A DNA stretch of 64,000 bases from Haloprofundus halobius (GTDB lineage: Archaea > Halobacteriota > Halobacteria > Halobacteriales > Haloferacaceae), in contig NZ_CP083666.1 of NCBI RefSeq assembly GCF_020097835.1, forward strand, positions 1,612,001-1,676,000, read 5' to 3'. A program made the position numbers and the translations under genes. Positions 51,253 to 59,824 of this stretch are shown one piece after another (position 1 is the first letter of the stretch; each line of letters starts with the position of its first letter). Below the pieces are notes generated by a model. The model saw nothing but the letters and a program-made list of their open reading frames with translations, made no database searches and had not been told where the DNA came from.

Positions 51253-54200
51253 TCGTCGCCCTCGTCGGCCGCCGCGACGTCGCTCGACGCGCCTCCGAAG
51301 TGCCACTCGTCGTCTCCCGCAGCGCCGTCACCGTCGTCGGCGTCCGATTCCGTCGTGTCGCTCTCGCTGTCGTCGAGCCTCGTCGTCCGACTGTCGTCCG
51401 TGCGACTACCGTCCGTGCGGCTATCGGCCGCTTCCGTGGCGTCGTCTGCGCCCTCGGGTTTCGCGCCGGCGGACGTCTGCTCGTCGACGGGCGTCGGCTC
51501 ACTATCGTTCGCTGTCTCGTCGCCGTCGAGCGTCTCTCCGTACACGTCGGTGAAGTCGTCGTTCACGCCGTCGGTGAGCGCCGGGACGTCGCTGCCGTCG
51601 ATGTCGTCGCCGTCCGCGAGTTCCGGGTCGCTCGCCGCAGCGTCGAGTTCGGGGTCCGTGCCCGCTTCGTCCAGCGCCGGACCGTCCACCGTCGGCGACT
51701 CCTCCGACGGCGTCGCCGACGTGGCTGTCACGTCCGCGGCGGGTTCGACGCCCGAGAGCGCGTCGGCGACGCTGCCGACGGGTTCGCCACGGTACTCGTC
51801 GAACAGTTCCTCCTCGGCGCGTTTCAGAATCTCGCGGGCCTCCGCCAGCGTCTCGGCGTCGGGGTCCGGCCGCGGCACCATCTCCTCCTTCTCGGGGTCG
51901 ATGTCGATGAGCACCGACTCCATCTCGCGGAGGTCTTCGAGGCTCTTCTCCAACCGGTCTTCGGCCATCAGCGTCAGAATGGTCTCGGGGTCGTTGATGA
52001 ACGCCTGGAACGTCGCCGCGACCTGCGTGTACGTGTTCAGCCCGCGGTCGATGAGATACGCGAGGACGACCTGTCGCTCGAAGATCTCCGAGCGGAGCGT
52101 CTCCTCGGACCACCCGCGGTCGAACTTGATTTCGTCCAACGTGTTCGACTCACCCATGAGCAGGAACTCGTCGTCCTCGGCCTGCCACTGGTAGACGTCT
52201 TGGACGTTTATCTCGTCGTTCTCGGCGTCGTAGTGGTTGATCTCGGTGAGCGACTTGTTCCGGCGGACCTTGTTGCCCTGCACCCGGGTGGAGGTCTGAA
52301 TCGAGACGAGGTCCAGCGCCGAGAACATCGTCTTCGAGACGTTGATGGGTTCGGTCGTGAATCGCTTGAGCACTTCACCGACGGAGTCGGCGTGGAACGT
52401 CGTGTACGTCGTGTGTCCCGTCGACATGACCTGAAAGAGGGTTCGACCTTCCTCGCCGCGAATCTCGCCCATCACGATGTAGTCGGGGCGCTGTCGCAGC
52501 GCGGCCTCCAGCAGGTCGAACTCGTCGACGTCACCCTTGTCGTCGTCCGAAAAGGAGGGTCGGGTGACTGACGCGATCCAGTTGCGCTGCGGGAGTTCGA
52601 CCTCGCGGGTGTCCTCGATGGAGACGATTTTCGTATTCGAGGGGATGAAAAGCGAGACGGCGTTGAGGCTCGTCGTCTTCCCGGACGCCGTCCCCCCGGC
52701 GAAGATGAGCGACTTGTGGTTCTCGATGCAGAGCCACAAAAAGGCCATCTCGTCGAGCGAGAACGTGTGCCAGCAGATGAGGTCGATGGGGGTGAACGGC
52801 ACGTCCTTGAACTGCCGGATGGTGTAGTTCGTCCCGTGGTCCGACACCTCTCTGCCGAGCGTCAGTTGCGCGCGAGAGCCGTCGGGGAGCGTGGCGTCGA
52901 CCTGCGGGCGGCGCTTCGAGATGCCTTTTCCGGACCGTTGGGCGAGTTTGACGACGAAGTCGTCCAACTCCGTCTCCTCGTGGTAGACGTTCGTGATTAT
53001 CTGCTCGTAGTCGCCGTGGTAGACGAACACCGGCGAGTTGTAGCCGTCGCAGGAGATGTCCTCGACGTTGATGTCGTGTTTGATGCCGTCGATGCGCTCG
53101 TAGCCGATGAAGTCCCGAGTCAGGAAGTAGAGCAGTTTCTCGACCTGATACTCCGTGAGGTCGACGTCGTCGTCGGCCAACACCGCAGGTTCGGGGCGGG
53201 CCGAGATGCCGTCGAGCCCCGTCACGTCCGCCTCGGCCGGCCGGTAACCGAGCAGGCGGACGAGTCTCCCCGCGACGCCCTCGTCGTCGCCGGCGACGCC
53301 GAGTCGGTCGGCGAGCGTGTTCGCAAAGGGCACCGTCCGCTCGCGGCTGTAGAGGTCGTACCGCTCCAGCAGTTCGTACGTCTGCGTCTCGATGACGCGG
53401 CGGCGGTGGGTGTCGCCGCCGACCACGTCGTCGTCGTACTTGATGGCCGTCCGGAGCTTTCCGGTGAGATACTCTTCGAGTTCCCGCTCCAGACGGTTCA
53501 TGTACGGCTGGACGACGTAGTACTTGTCCTCGTTCTCCTTCGTGGAGTGGAAGATGATGACGAACGCGTACGGTTCGTTCACCCAGTAGCGTTCGATCTC
53601 CTCGAAGTGCGTCTTCTTCGCCATCGGCACCGCCTTCTCGAGGTCGTAGCGATTGGCGACCGTCGTCGTACCCGCGTCCGTCGAGAAGAACGCGTCCTCG
53701 TCGAAGTCGGTCCTCGTGTTGACCGTGCGCTCCTCGACGAGTTCTTCTAACTCCTCGGCGCGGTCGCTCAGATGCGAGATGGTGTTCTCGATAGCGTCGG
53801 GGTCGTGCCCCAGCGCGTCGACGGGGTCGAACCGTTCTATCTCGCCGTCGGCGTCGCGCGGGCGGGTCCCGTCGTCCTCGTAGTAGTACTCGCGCTTGTA
53901 GTGCTCCCAGATGTACTCGTCTTTGACGACCGGCGTCGTCTCGGGGTCGCAGAACGCCTCGAATAGCTCGTGGAGCGTCTCGGCGTTGCCCCCGGCGAGT
54001 CCCACTCGCGCGTCGATGTCGTCGGGGTGAAAGCCCAGAAACGACACCGGGTCGAGTGGGATGCGGTCCCAGTCGGTCCCTACGGGTTTCGTCTGTACGT
54101 CTTCGTCGTCCTCCCAGCGGTCGGTGCCCGGCGCGGGTCGAAGTCCTCGATAGAGGTCGTCGGCCGCCCCCGGCGGCCCGTACTCGTCGAGGTACTCCGC

Positions 54201-54311
54201 CCACGTGTACTCCCCCACGGCGGCCGGGCGACGCGCCTCGGAGTCCGACGTCCCCTCGCCGGCGTCGTCGAACTGCCCGGCATCCGAGTCGACTGCGTCG
54301 TCGATAGCCAT
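51249..54311 (-). CDS. pilB: Type IV pilus assembly ATPase PilB
   Basis: A 1020-residue ATPase. A long acidic N-terminal region (about 1-330) precedes the type II/IV secretion ATPase core. The core has FAGGTASGKTTSLNAV (Walker A), the Asp box IVSIEDTREVELPQ, Walker B YIVMGEIRGEEG and the His box MSTGHTTYTTFHADS. The C-terminal ~250 residues are an acidic, low-complexity Ser/Thr/Asp tail, longer than in most homologues. It powers pilin polymerisation. An ATAA/TTTTC promoter-like box about 27 bp upstream and the abutting P450 remnant mark its 5' side. First gene of the operon. Confidence 0.94.
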   Translation of the reverse strand: MAIDDAVDSDAGQFDDAGEGTSDSEARRPAAVGEYTWAEYLDEYGPPGAADDLYRGLRPAPGTDRWEDDEDVQTKPVGTDWDRIPLDPVSFLGFHPDDIDARVGLAGGNAETLHELFEAFCDPETTPVVKDEYIWEHYKREYYYEDDGTRPRDADGEIERFDPVDALGHDPDAIENTISHLSDRAEELEELVEERTVNTRTDFDEDAFFSTDAGTTTVANRYDLEKAVPMAKKTHFEEIERYWVNEPYAFVIIFHSTKENEDKYYVVQPYMNRLERELEEYLTGKLRTAIKYDDDVVGGDTHRRRVIETQTYELLERYDLYSRERTVPFANTLADRLGVAGDDEGVAGRLVRLLGYRPAEADVTGLDGISARPEPAVLADDDVDLTEYQVEKLLYFLTRDFIGYERIDGIKHDINVEDISCDGYNSPVFVYHGDYEQIITNVYHEETELDDFVVKLAQRSGKGISKRRPQVDATLPDGSRAQLTLGREVSDHGTNYTIRQFKDVPFTPIDLICWHTFSLDEMAFLWLCIENHKSLIFAGGTASGKTTSLNAVSLFIPSNTKIVSIEDTREVELPQRNWIASVTRPSFSDDDKGDVDEFDLLEAALRQRPDYIVMGEIRGEEGRTLFQVMSTGHTTYTTFHADSVGEVLKRFTTEPINVSKTMFSALDLVSIQTSTRVQGNKVRRNKSLTEINHYDAENDEINVQDVYQWQAEDDEFLLMGESNTLDEIKFDRGWSEETLRSEIFERQVVLAYLIDRGLNTYTQVAATFQAFINDPETILTLMAEDRLEKSLEDLREMESVLIDIDPEKEEMVPRPDPDAETLAEAREILKRAEEELFDEYRGEPVGSVADALSGVEPAADVTATSATPSEESPTVDGPALDEAGTDPELDAAASDPELADGDDIDGSDVPALTDGVNDDFTDVYGETLDGDETANDSEPTPVDEQTSAGAKPEGADDATEAADSRTDGSRTDDSRTTRLDDSESDTTESDADDGDGAAGDDEWHFGGASSDVAAADEGDE

Positions 54312-54361
54312 TGGGAGTGAGTTGTGTTCATTATTGAAAAGTCCTTCTGCCGAATTAACTC

Positions 54362-55271
54362 TCAATTACTTTGGACTAATAGTGTGTGAGAGTTTCGAAC
54401 TTGTCTCCCAAACCCGTCCGACTGCTGCACCTTTGCCGGTGCATTGCCGTCACTCGACCGAGCAGTGTACCACGCGAACGTGAGCGCGACGGCGATCGTC
54501 TCGTGACCGGCGACTAGAAACGTGACGAGTTCGTCGCGAAGCTGTCGCGGACGCATCCGCTCGTCGTTCTCGTCGGGTTCGAGCAGCGTCGAGACGAGCG
54601 GTCCCGCTCCGTCGCCGCGTCGGTGGGCACGGACGGCCGAGACGACCGCTCGGTCGACGACGCGCATCGCCCGGTCGAACCGTCGATTGGCGGGCGTCGG
54701 AAGCCAGTTCGGCAGCGAGAGAGGTATCCCGGTCCGTCGGTGGAGTTCGCGGAGGACGACACCGAACGCGTCGCCCAGTTCCGGCGCGTCGGTGGCGACG
54801 TCGACGCCGAGCAGCGCGCTCCCGACGATTTCGAGCGTCAGGTCGGTCATCGCCTCGTTGACGGCGAGGGGTTCGCCGGGTGTCCACGCGTCGATCATTC
54901 GCTCGGCGTACGCGGTCATCGTCTCGGCGTAGGCGCTGATAGTGGTGGCTGAAACGCCGGTTGGATGCGCCGGCGCTGTTGTCGCCAGAGATCGCCTTCG
55001 CTGACGAGGAGCCCGTCGCCGACGAGGTCACCGAACTGCCGTTCGAGAAACGACGCCTTCACGTAGCGGTCGGAGTGCTCGACGAGCACGTGTTCGACGT
55101 ACACCGGGGATTGAGTTGATAGAACTGCTGGCCGAGGACGCGGAAGCCGACGATATCGCCGTACGTAGCCGCGTCCGAGAGAAACCCGAGTGCGTCCCGC
55201 CCGAACTGGTGTGTGTTGCCGACGACGGGGAGACCCGGCGGTCCCGGTGGTGACTCGGGCGTGGTGGCCAT
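54362..55271 (-). pseudogene. Cytochrome P450, multiply frameshifted and truncated
   Basis: Three reading frames in succession carry P450 sequence. MATTPESPPGPPGLPVVGNT to VLGQQFYQLN starts at 55271. YVEHVLVEHSDRYVKASFLER to RRIQPAFQ follows in another frame after a break near 55105. AYAETMTAYAERMIDAW to the I-helix FLVAGHETIAVALTFAWY follows in a third frame after a break near 54935. Homology ends at about 54470, so the ExxR and the heme-cysteine loop are missing. The last ~100 bp before pilB are unrelated and hold a TGCACC/GGTGCA hairpin (54426-54443). Dead gene. Confidence 0.85.
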
Positions 55272-55315
55272 ACAGACCGGAACGTCACCAGCAGAGAAAA
55301 AGTCGCGTCGCTCGG

Positions 55316-55542
55316 CACGAGGAGCGGGCGTCTTCTGCTGGATTCGCTCGACGCGAAGAGCGGGCGTGGCGGGAGTGAGCAAACGCGCAGCGTTTGCGAA
55401 CTACGCCACGCGAGTGAACGCAGTAAACGATCGTGGCGGGATTCGAACCACGGTCGGACGTGCTCGCTTCGCTGCGCGCGACCTCCCTGATTCGAATCCC
55501 ACACGCGTCGCTCTTCGGCCTCACTCCGTTCGGCACGAAGAG
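55316..55542. repeat. Partial copies of the tRNA-Arg 3' region
   Basis: Between the P450 remnant and tRNA-Arg the sequence repeats pieces of the tRNA gene and its 3' flank. The motif CGAAGAGCGGGCGT or a one-base variant occurs at about 55318, 55354 and 55536. A T-arm copy (CGTGGCGGGATTCGAACC at 55432) and an inverted T-arm copy (GATTCGAATCCCACACGC near 55489) are also present. A GCAAACG/CGTTTGC hairpin is at 55379-55397. This is the pattern left by repeated integration and loss at a tRNA end. Confidence 0.6.
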
Positions 55543-55615
55543 CGGGCGTGATGGGATTCGAACCCACGATCTAGAGGTTAGGAACCTCTCGCCCTATCCG
55601 CTAGGCCACACGCCC
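55543..55615 (-). tRNA. tRNA-Arg(CCT)
   Basis: A 73-nt cloverleaf on the minus strand. Acceptor GGGCGTG/CACGCCC, D-arm GCC..GGGC, anticodon stem AGAGG/CCTCT with loop TTCCTAA (anticodon CCT, reading AGG), and T arm GTGGG TTCGAAT CCCAT, with G73. CCA is not encoded; no intron. Its 3' end adjoins the duplicated fragments at 55316-55542 and is a likely integration target. Confidence 0.94.
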
Positions 55616-55694
55616 CGGCGACCGTTCGCAGCCGTCGCTGAAAAGCGTGCGCTTCGACGGCGGAAAATGATGCCCGACTCGTCGGGCAGAAGGG

Positions 55695-55982
55695 TCAGTT
55701 GCTGCTCTGCTCGGTCGCTTCGTTGTTCGTCTGCGTCGACGTGGACGTCGTCGTAGACGAAGCCGTGTCGTCGGTGGAACTATCCGAGGTGCCTTCCATC
55801 TCCTGCAGTTCCTCTTCGATCTCCTCGCGTCCTTTCTTGAACTCACCCATCGCCTGACCGGTCGAGCGCGCGAGCTTCGGCAGCTTGTTCGCGCCGAACA
55901 GCAGGACGATGATGAGGAGGATGATGAGCATTTCGGGCCCCCCCGGAAGCGCCCCGAATAGTGGTATTGCGGTGTCGAACAT
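55695..55982 (-). CDS. tatA: Twin-arginine translocase subunit TatA, copy 1
   Basis: A 95-residue TatA/E protein. It has a short N-terminus with GALPGGPEMLIILLIIVLLFGANKLPKLARSTG (transmembrane helix, the F-G hinge and start of the amphipathic helix), then the helix EFKKGREEIEEELQEM and a Thr/Ser-rich acidic tail. TatA pores carry folded proteins. Haloarchaea send most secreted proteins through Tat; several substrates are encoded here (8409, 35389, 59825). A second copy is at 59013. Confidence 0.92.
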   Translation of the reverse strand: MFDTAIPLFGALPGGPEMLIILLIIVLLFGANKLPKLARSTGQAMGEFKKGREEIEEELQEMEGTSDSSTDDTASSTTTSTSTQTNNEATEQSSN

Positions 55983-56178
55983 CTCTACTCCTGCTTAACT
56001 CTGTGGCGGTTATAGGCTTTTTGCTCACCGAGTCCGCTCCGTCGAGTGAGGAAAACCGTCCGATGAGGCGCTCGAAGCGGCCGCGGGACCGTCGATACGG
56101 GCGACGACGGCCCGGTCGATACCCCCGGAGCGGTTCCGCAAGCGCAAGCGTCATTCCGTTCTATCACTTTCGCCGACT

Positions 56179-56658
56179 ATGGTCGACGTAGGAGACGACG
56201 CGCCCGACTTCACCGTTCCGCTGGCCGACGGCGACGTCGGCTCGTTCACGCTCTCGGATCGACTCGACGAAGCCCCGCTCGTGTTCGCATTCTTCCCCGC
56301 GGCGTTCACGGGCACGTGTACGAACGAGATGCAGACGTTCCGCGACCGCATCGAGAACTTCGAGTCCGTCGACGCCGCGGTCTACGGCGTCAGCATCGAT
56401 ACGCCGTTCACGCTCAACGAGTTCCGCCGACAGAACGACCTGAACTTCCCGCTTCTGAGCGACGCGAATCGAACACTCGTCGACCGCTACGACGTGTCGA
56501 TGGATTTCGCGTCGCTCGGCGTTTACGACGTGTCCAAACGCGCGGTGTTCGTCGTCGACGACGACGGCGACGTGACGTACAAGTGGGTGAGTGACGACCC
56601 CGGCGTCGAACCGAACTACGAGGAAGTGCAGTCGGCGGCGGCCAGCGCCGCCGACTGA
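56179..56658 (+). CDS. Peroxiredoxin (AhpC/Bcp-type)
   Basis: A 159-residue thioredoxin-fold peroxidase. PAAFTGTCTNEMQTFRD carries the peroxidatic Cys47 with the TxxC setting and the Arg expected downstream. No resolving cysteine is visible, so it may use an external thiol (1-Cys type). It reduces H2O2 and organic peroxides. Starts just after a CTATCAC promoter-like stretch. Divergent from tatA. Confidence 0.92.
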   Translation: MVDVGDDAPDFTVPLADGDVGSFTLSDRLDEAPLVFAFFPAAFTGTCTNEMQTFRDRIENFESVDAAVYGVSIDTPFTLNEFRRQNDLNFPLLSDANRTLVDRYDVSMDFASLGVYDVSKRAVFVVDDDGDVTYKWVSDDPGVEPNYEEVQSAAASAAD

Positions 56659-56732
56659 GTGAATCCACCGCCGTGGCGACGTGAGACACATCGAAAGCAA
56701 GTTCTTTTCCGCCGCCGAGCATTGGGTCGGAT

Positions 56733-57560
56733 ATGAGTAGTGACGCGAGCGTCGACCCGAAAGACACGACGGACGGCGGGCGGGAGTACGACTCGGAGGC
56801 CGACCACGCCTACCCCGACGAGAAACTGAACGAGATTCTTCCCGAACTGCTCGACGACCCCGAGGTGACGACGTATCTCGAAGCACAGAACGTCAACGCC
56901 GTCACGCGGAAAGGGTACAACGACCACGGGGCGAAACACATCGAAATCGTTCGGAACCGCGCGCTCCGCCTCTACGACCTGCTCAAGCGAGGCGGCGTCG
57001 AGTTCAACGGCGCGCGTCAGCAGGGGCTCGACGAGGCGGACGAACCCGTCATCGTCGCGCTCGCGGCGACGCTCCACGACATCGGTCACACCGTCCACCG
57101 CGACGAACACGCCTACTACTCGATTCCGCTCGCGGCGGATCTCCTCGACCGCTTCCTCCCGCGGTTTTACGAGACGCCGGGCGTCGTCCGGATGAAAGCC
57201 GAGGTGCTGCACGCCATCCTCTGTCACCACACCGAGGAGGACCCGCTCACCCACGAGGCGGGTGTCATCCGCATCGCCGACGCGCTCGACATGGAGCGCG
57301 GACGCTCGCGCATCCCCTACGAGAAGGGCGGCCGCGGCATCAACACGCTCTCCAGCCAAGCAATCAACAGCGTCTCGCTCAAGGAGGGCGACGACGTGCC
57401 CGTCCTCGTCGAGATAGAGATGATAAACGCGGCGGGCGTCTACCAGGTCGACAATCTCCTGAAGGCGAAGATGCACAACTCCCGACTGGAGAACGACATC
57501 CGTATCGTCGCGGTCAACACCAAAGCCGACGACCAACTCGTCGAGCGCATCGAACTCTGA
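56733..57560 (+). CDS. HD-domain phosphohydrolase
   Basis: A 275-residue metal-dependent phosphohydrolase. The HD motif is ALAATLHDIGHTVHRDEH and a second His pair is in HAILCHHTEED, completing H...HD...H...D with ADALDMERGR. A C-terminal domain of about 90 residues (ALVEIEMIN-type beta strands) may bind ligand. HD enzymes hydrolyse nucleotides or cyclic nucleotides. The substrate is not evident. Follows the peroxiredoxin in the same direction 74 bp downstream. Confidence 0.9.
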   Translation: MSSDASVDPKDTTDGGREYDSEADHAYPDEKLNEILPELLDDPEVTTYLEAQNVNAVTRKGYNDHGAKHIEIVRNRALRLYDLLKRGGVEFNGARQQGLDEADEPVIVALAATLHDIGHTVHRDEHAYYSIPLAADLLDRFLPRFYETPGVVRMKAEVLHAILCHHTEEDPLTHEAGVIRIADALDMERGRSRIPYEKGGRGINTLSSQAINSVSLKEGDDVPVLVEIEMINAAGVYQVDNLLKAKMHNSRLENDIRIVAVNTKADDQLVERIEL

Positions 57561-57701
57561 GACGGGCGGTGAACGCCGAGACACCGACCGCCTGCGTCCG
57601 CGGCGACGGCTCGTTTCCCCGGCGTTGCCCGTGTGAAACACCCGCTAAGGCGTCCGGTATGCGGTCATTTATCCGTCCGCCCACCATTTCGAATCGCAAC
57701 T

Positions 57702-58997
57702 GTGGTCTCGGTACCGGGCCAGTCGCTGTCGTTGCTCAAAAACCGGGAGTTCGCCGCCCTCGCTGGGACGGCGTTCGCCCGTAGTCAGGCGTACTCGACG
57801 GTCATCATCGCGCTGGCGCTGTACGCCGAGATATACCAGACGACGGGCGTCGTCGAGGGACTGTTCGGCACGGCGTTCGCGCTGACGCAACTGCTCATCG
57901 TCCTCCCGCTCGGCCGGAAGATAGACACCGGCAACGCCAAACACTTCTTGCTCGCCGGGTTGGCGCTGAACGTCGTCGTCTTCGGGGCGTTCGTCCTCGT
58001 CGACAACGCCGTCCACGTGGTTTTGGTTCGGATGCTGCAGGGCCTCGGCGCGAGTCTGCTCTGGATCACCGGGTCGACGGTCGTCGGCGAGATAAGCCCC
58101 GACAACGAGAGCGGTCGGTGGCTCGGATCCTACAACCAGGTCGCCGCGCTCTCCAGTCTGCTCGGCGATGTCGTCGGCGGCTACCTGCTGTACGCCCACG
58201 GGTTCACGCTCACCTACCTCGTGCTGAGCGCGGTGACTATCGGCGCGTTCGCGCTCGTCTTCTTCAACCTCCGGTCGAACCCCGGAGGGCGGAAAGACCC
58301 CGAGGATGCGACGAGCGTCGAGACGTTTCGTGCGCTGTTGGACCGGCCGATGATTCGGGCGCTGGTGTTCTTCCGCCTCTCGTTCAGCGTCGGGAAGATG
58401 GCCGTCATCATCTTTCTCCCTATCTTCGCGTACGGCCAGTTCGGTATCGAAGCGTTCGCTGTCGGGTGGATTCTCGCAGGCGGCAAACTCACCAAATCGA
58501 TATCGCAAGGGTACGTCGGCGATCTGACCGACCGCATCGGGCGCAAGCCGTACTTCGTCGCCGCCGGAGCGCTCGTCTACGGCGTCGGGACCGCCTTCAT
58601 CCCGTTCGCACTCGTCGCCGAGGGCGCGTTCGACCCGATATACGTCCAGACGTTCGAGGGGACGCTGACGCTCGGCGGTGCGTTCTTCTCGCTGTTCGCC
58701 GCCTACGCCATCTTGGGCGTCGCCGACAGCCTCCGCCTCCCGGCGAGCATGGCGCTGTTCGTCGAAGAGGGCGAACGGTTCGATTCGGTCGCCAGTAGTA
58801 TGTCGCTTCGCTCTATCTCGTGGAAAATCGGGCAGGTGGCGGGGCCGCTGATGGTCGGCGTAGTCAAAGACGTCGTCTCCAACACGGCGGCGTTTCTGTT
58901 CGCCGCCGGATTCATCGCCGTCGCGACCGGCGTGTTCGTGTTCACCTACCGACGGATGACCCCCCGAGAGACAGCGAGTGCCGTCCCCGGTGACTGA
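57702..58997 (+). CDS. MFS transporter
   Basis: A 431-residue protein with twelve hydrophobic helices and the MFS A-motif-like loop PLGRKIDTG between helices 2 and 3, repeated as DLTDRIGRKPYF in the second half. Start is the GTG at 57702, about 30 bp after a CATTTATCC box, consistent with a leaderless message; in-frame codons upstream look non-coding. The substrate cannot be guessed from sequence; the overall pattern fits drug/sugar efflux carriers. Confidence 0.88.
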   Translation: MVSVPGQSLSLLKNREFAALAGTAFARSQAYSTVIIALALYAEIYQTTGVVEGLFGTAFALTQLLIVLPLGRKIDTGNAKHFLLAGLALNVVVFGAFVLVDNAVHVVLVRMLQGLGASLLWITGSTVVGEISPDNESGRWLGSYNQVAALSSLLGDVVGGYLLYAHGFTLTYLVLSAVTIGAFALVFFNLRSNPGGRKDPEDATSVETFRALLDRPMIRALVFFRLSFSVGKMAVIIFLPIFAYGQFGIEAFAVGWILAGGKLTKSISQGYVGDLTDRIGRKPYFVAAGALVYGVGTAFIPFALVAEGAFDPIYVQTFEGTLTLGGAFFSLFAAYAILGVADSLRLPASMALFVEEGERFDSVASSMSLRSISWKIGQVAGPLMVGVVKDVVSNTAAFLFAAGFIAVATGVFVFTYRRMTPRETASAVPGD

Positions 58998-59012
58998 AGC
59001 GGTCGAGTCGCG

Positions 59013-59291
59013 TCAGCTCGTCGACTGCGAGTCGGCGTCGCGCTCGGTGTCGGCGTCGAGGTCCACGTCGTCTTCGGTGTCGCCGACGCCGGAGGTCGGG
59101 CCGGACGTGGCTGGCGACTGTCGGAGTTCCTGTTCGATTTCGTCTCGGCCGCGCCTGAACTCGCCCATCGCCTGTCCCGTCGAACGCGCGAGTTCCGGGA
59201 GTTTGTTCGCGCCGAACAGCAGGACGACGATGAGGAGGATGATGAGCATCTCGGGGCCGCCCGGCAGTCCACCGAAGAGTACGAACGTCAT
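59013..59291 (-). CDS. tatA: Twin-arginine translocase subunit TatA, copy 2
   Basis: A 92-residue TatA/E protein almost identical over its helix to copy 1: LPGGPEMLIILLIVVLLFGANKLPELARSTG, then amphipathic helix EFRRGRDEIEQELRQ and an acidic tail. Only the tail and a few loop residues differ. A second, divergent tatA is common in haloarchaea, which rely on Tat. Convergent with the MFS gene. Together with copy 1 it brackets the 56.2-59.0 kb genes. Confidence 0.92.
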   Translation of the reverse strand: MTFVLFGGLPGGPEMLIILLIVVLLFGANKLPELARSTGQAMGEFRRGRDEIEQELRQSPATSGPTSGVGDTEDDVDLDADTERDADSQSTS

Positions 59292-59402
59292 GTCGAGACG
59301 TAGGGAGGCCGTCGACCGAGATAAACTCGCCGTGCGTACCCGGGGGTGAAGGAGTGTCCGACAGCGGCGGCGGTCCTATTTATACACCTTGTCAGTACAG
59401 GC

Positions 59403-59489
59403 ATGTTCCCGAAGCAGAAGTGCTGTGAGTTACGGATGGTAGCGCGGAGACTGTGCTGGGGGAACACTATATATCGATGGAGAAAGTAA
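59403..59489 (+). CDS. Possible 28-aa leader ORF upstream of the zinc-ribbon gene
   Basis: ATG at 59403, stop TAA at 59487-59489. It lies near the expected start site of the TATTTATA box at 59377-59384 (about 27 bp). It reads MFPKQKCCELRMVARRL..., with three cysteines, and overlaps the ATG of the next gene by 13 bp in another frame. It could couple translation to that gene. Coding status is uncertain. Confidence 0.25.
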   Translation: MFPKQKCCELRMVARRLCWGNTIYRWRK

Positions 59490-59710
59490 ATCGAGGGAGC
59501 GTATCGGCGGAACCGAGCGAAGACGACTACACGCTGACCGAACAGTGCGCCGACTGTGGCCATGAGACGGAACACAAAGTCGAGGTGAGTATCGTCTCGA
59601 CGAGCGACGAACAGCAGACGAACCCGGAGAACCGGAAGTTCGCACGGGTGCCGTGCCGGACCACGACGTGTCTCAGGTGTGGGGCCGTCACGGAACGACT
59701 CCGCCGCTGA
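59477..59710 (+). CDS. Zinc beta-ribbon protein, haloarchaeal (DUF7835-like)
   Basis: A 77-residue protein with two CxxC knuckles, CADCGHETEH and CLRCGAV, placed to hold one zinc between beta hairpins. No other domain. Such one-domain ribbons bind nucleic acid or protein. The ATG at 59477 sits 90 bp after a TATTTATA box, so a leader of about 70 nt is expected. The family number is from memory. Confidence 0.75.
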   Translation: MEKVNRGSVSAEPSEDDYTLTEQCADCGHETEHKVEVSIVSTSDEQQTNPENRKFARVPCRTTTCLRCGAVTERLRR

Positions 59711-59824
59711 CCGTCCGTCCACGCGTCGACCCGCAGTCGAATCCTCCGGAACTTCAGCGTTTTCGTACTCTCTGAGGGAGCGTAAAAAACAGTTACGTTT
59801 TGAGACGGACTATCTCGATGTATC

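Noticed and set aside
55432-55453. A possible second tRNA
   Set aside because: Only a T-arm-like piece is present; no acceptor or anticodon arm can be formed.
59468-59475. CTATATAT as promoter of the zinc-ribbon gene
   Set aside because: Only a few bases before the ATG at 59477; transcription would begin inside the gene. The TATTTATA box at 59377 is better placed.
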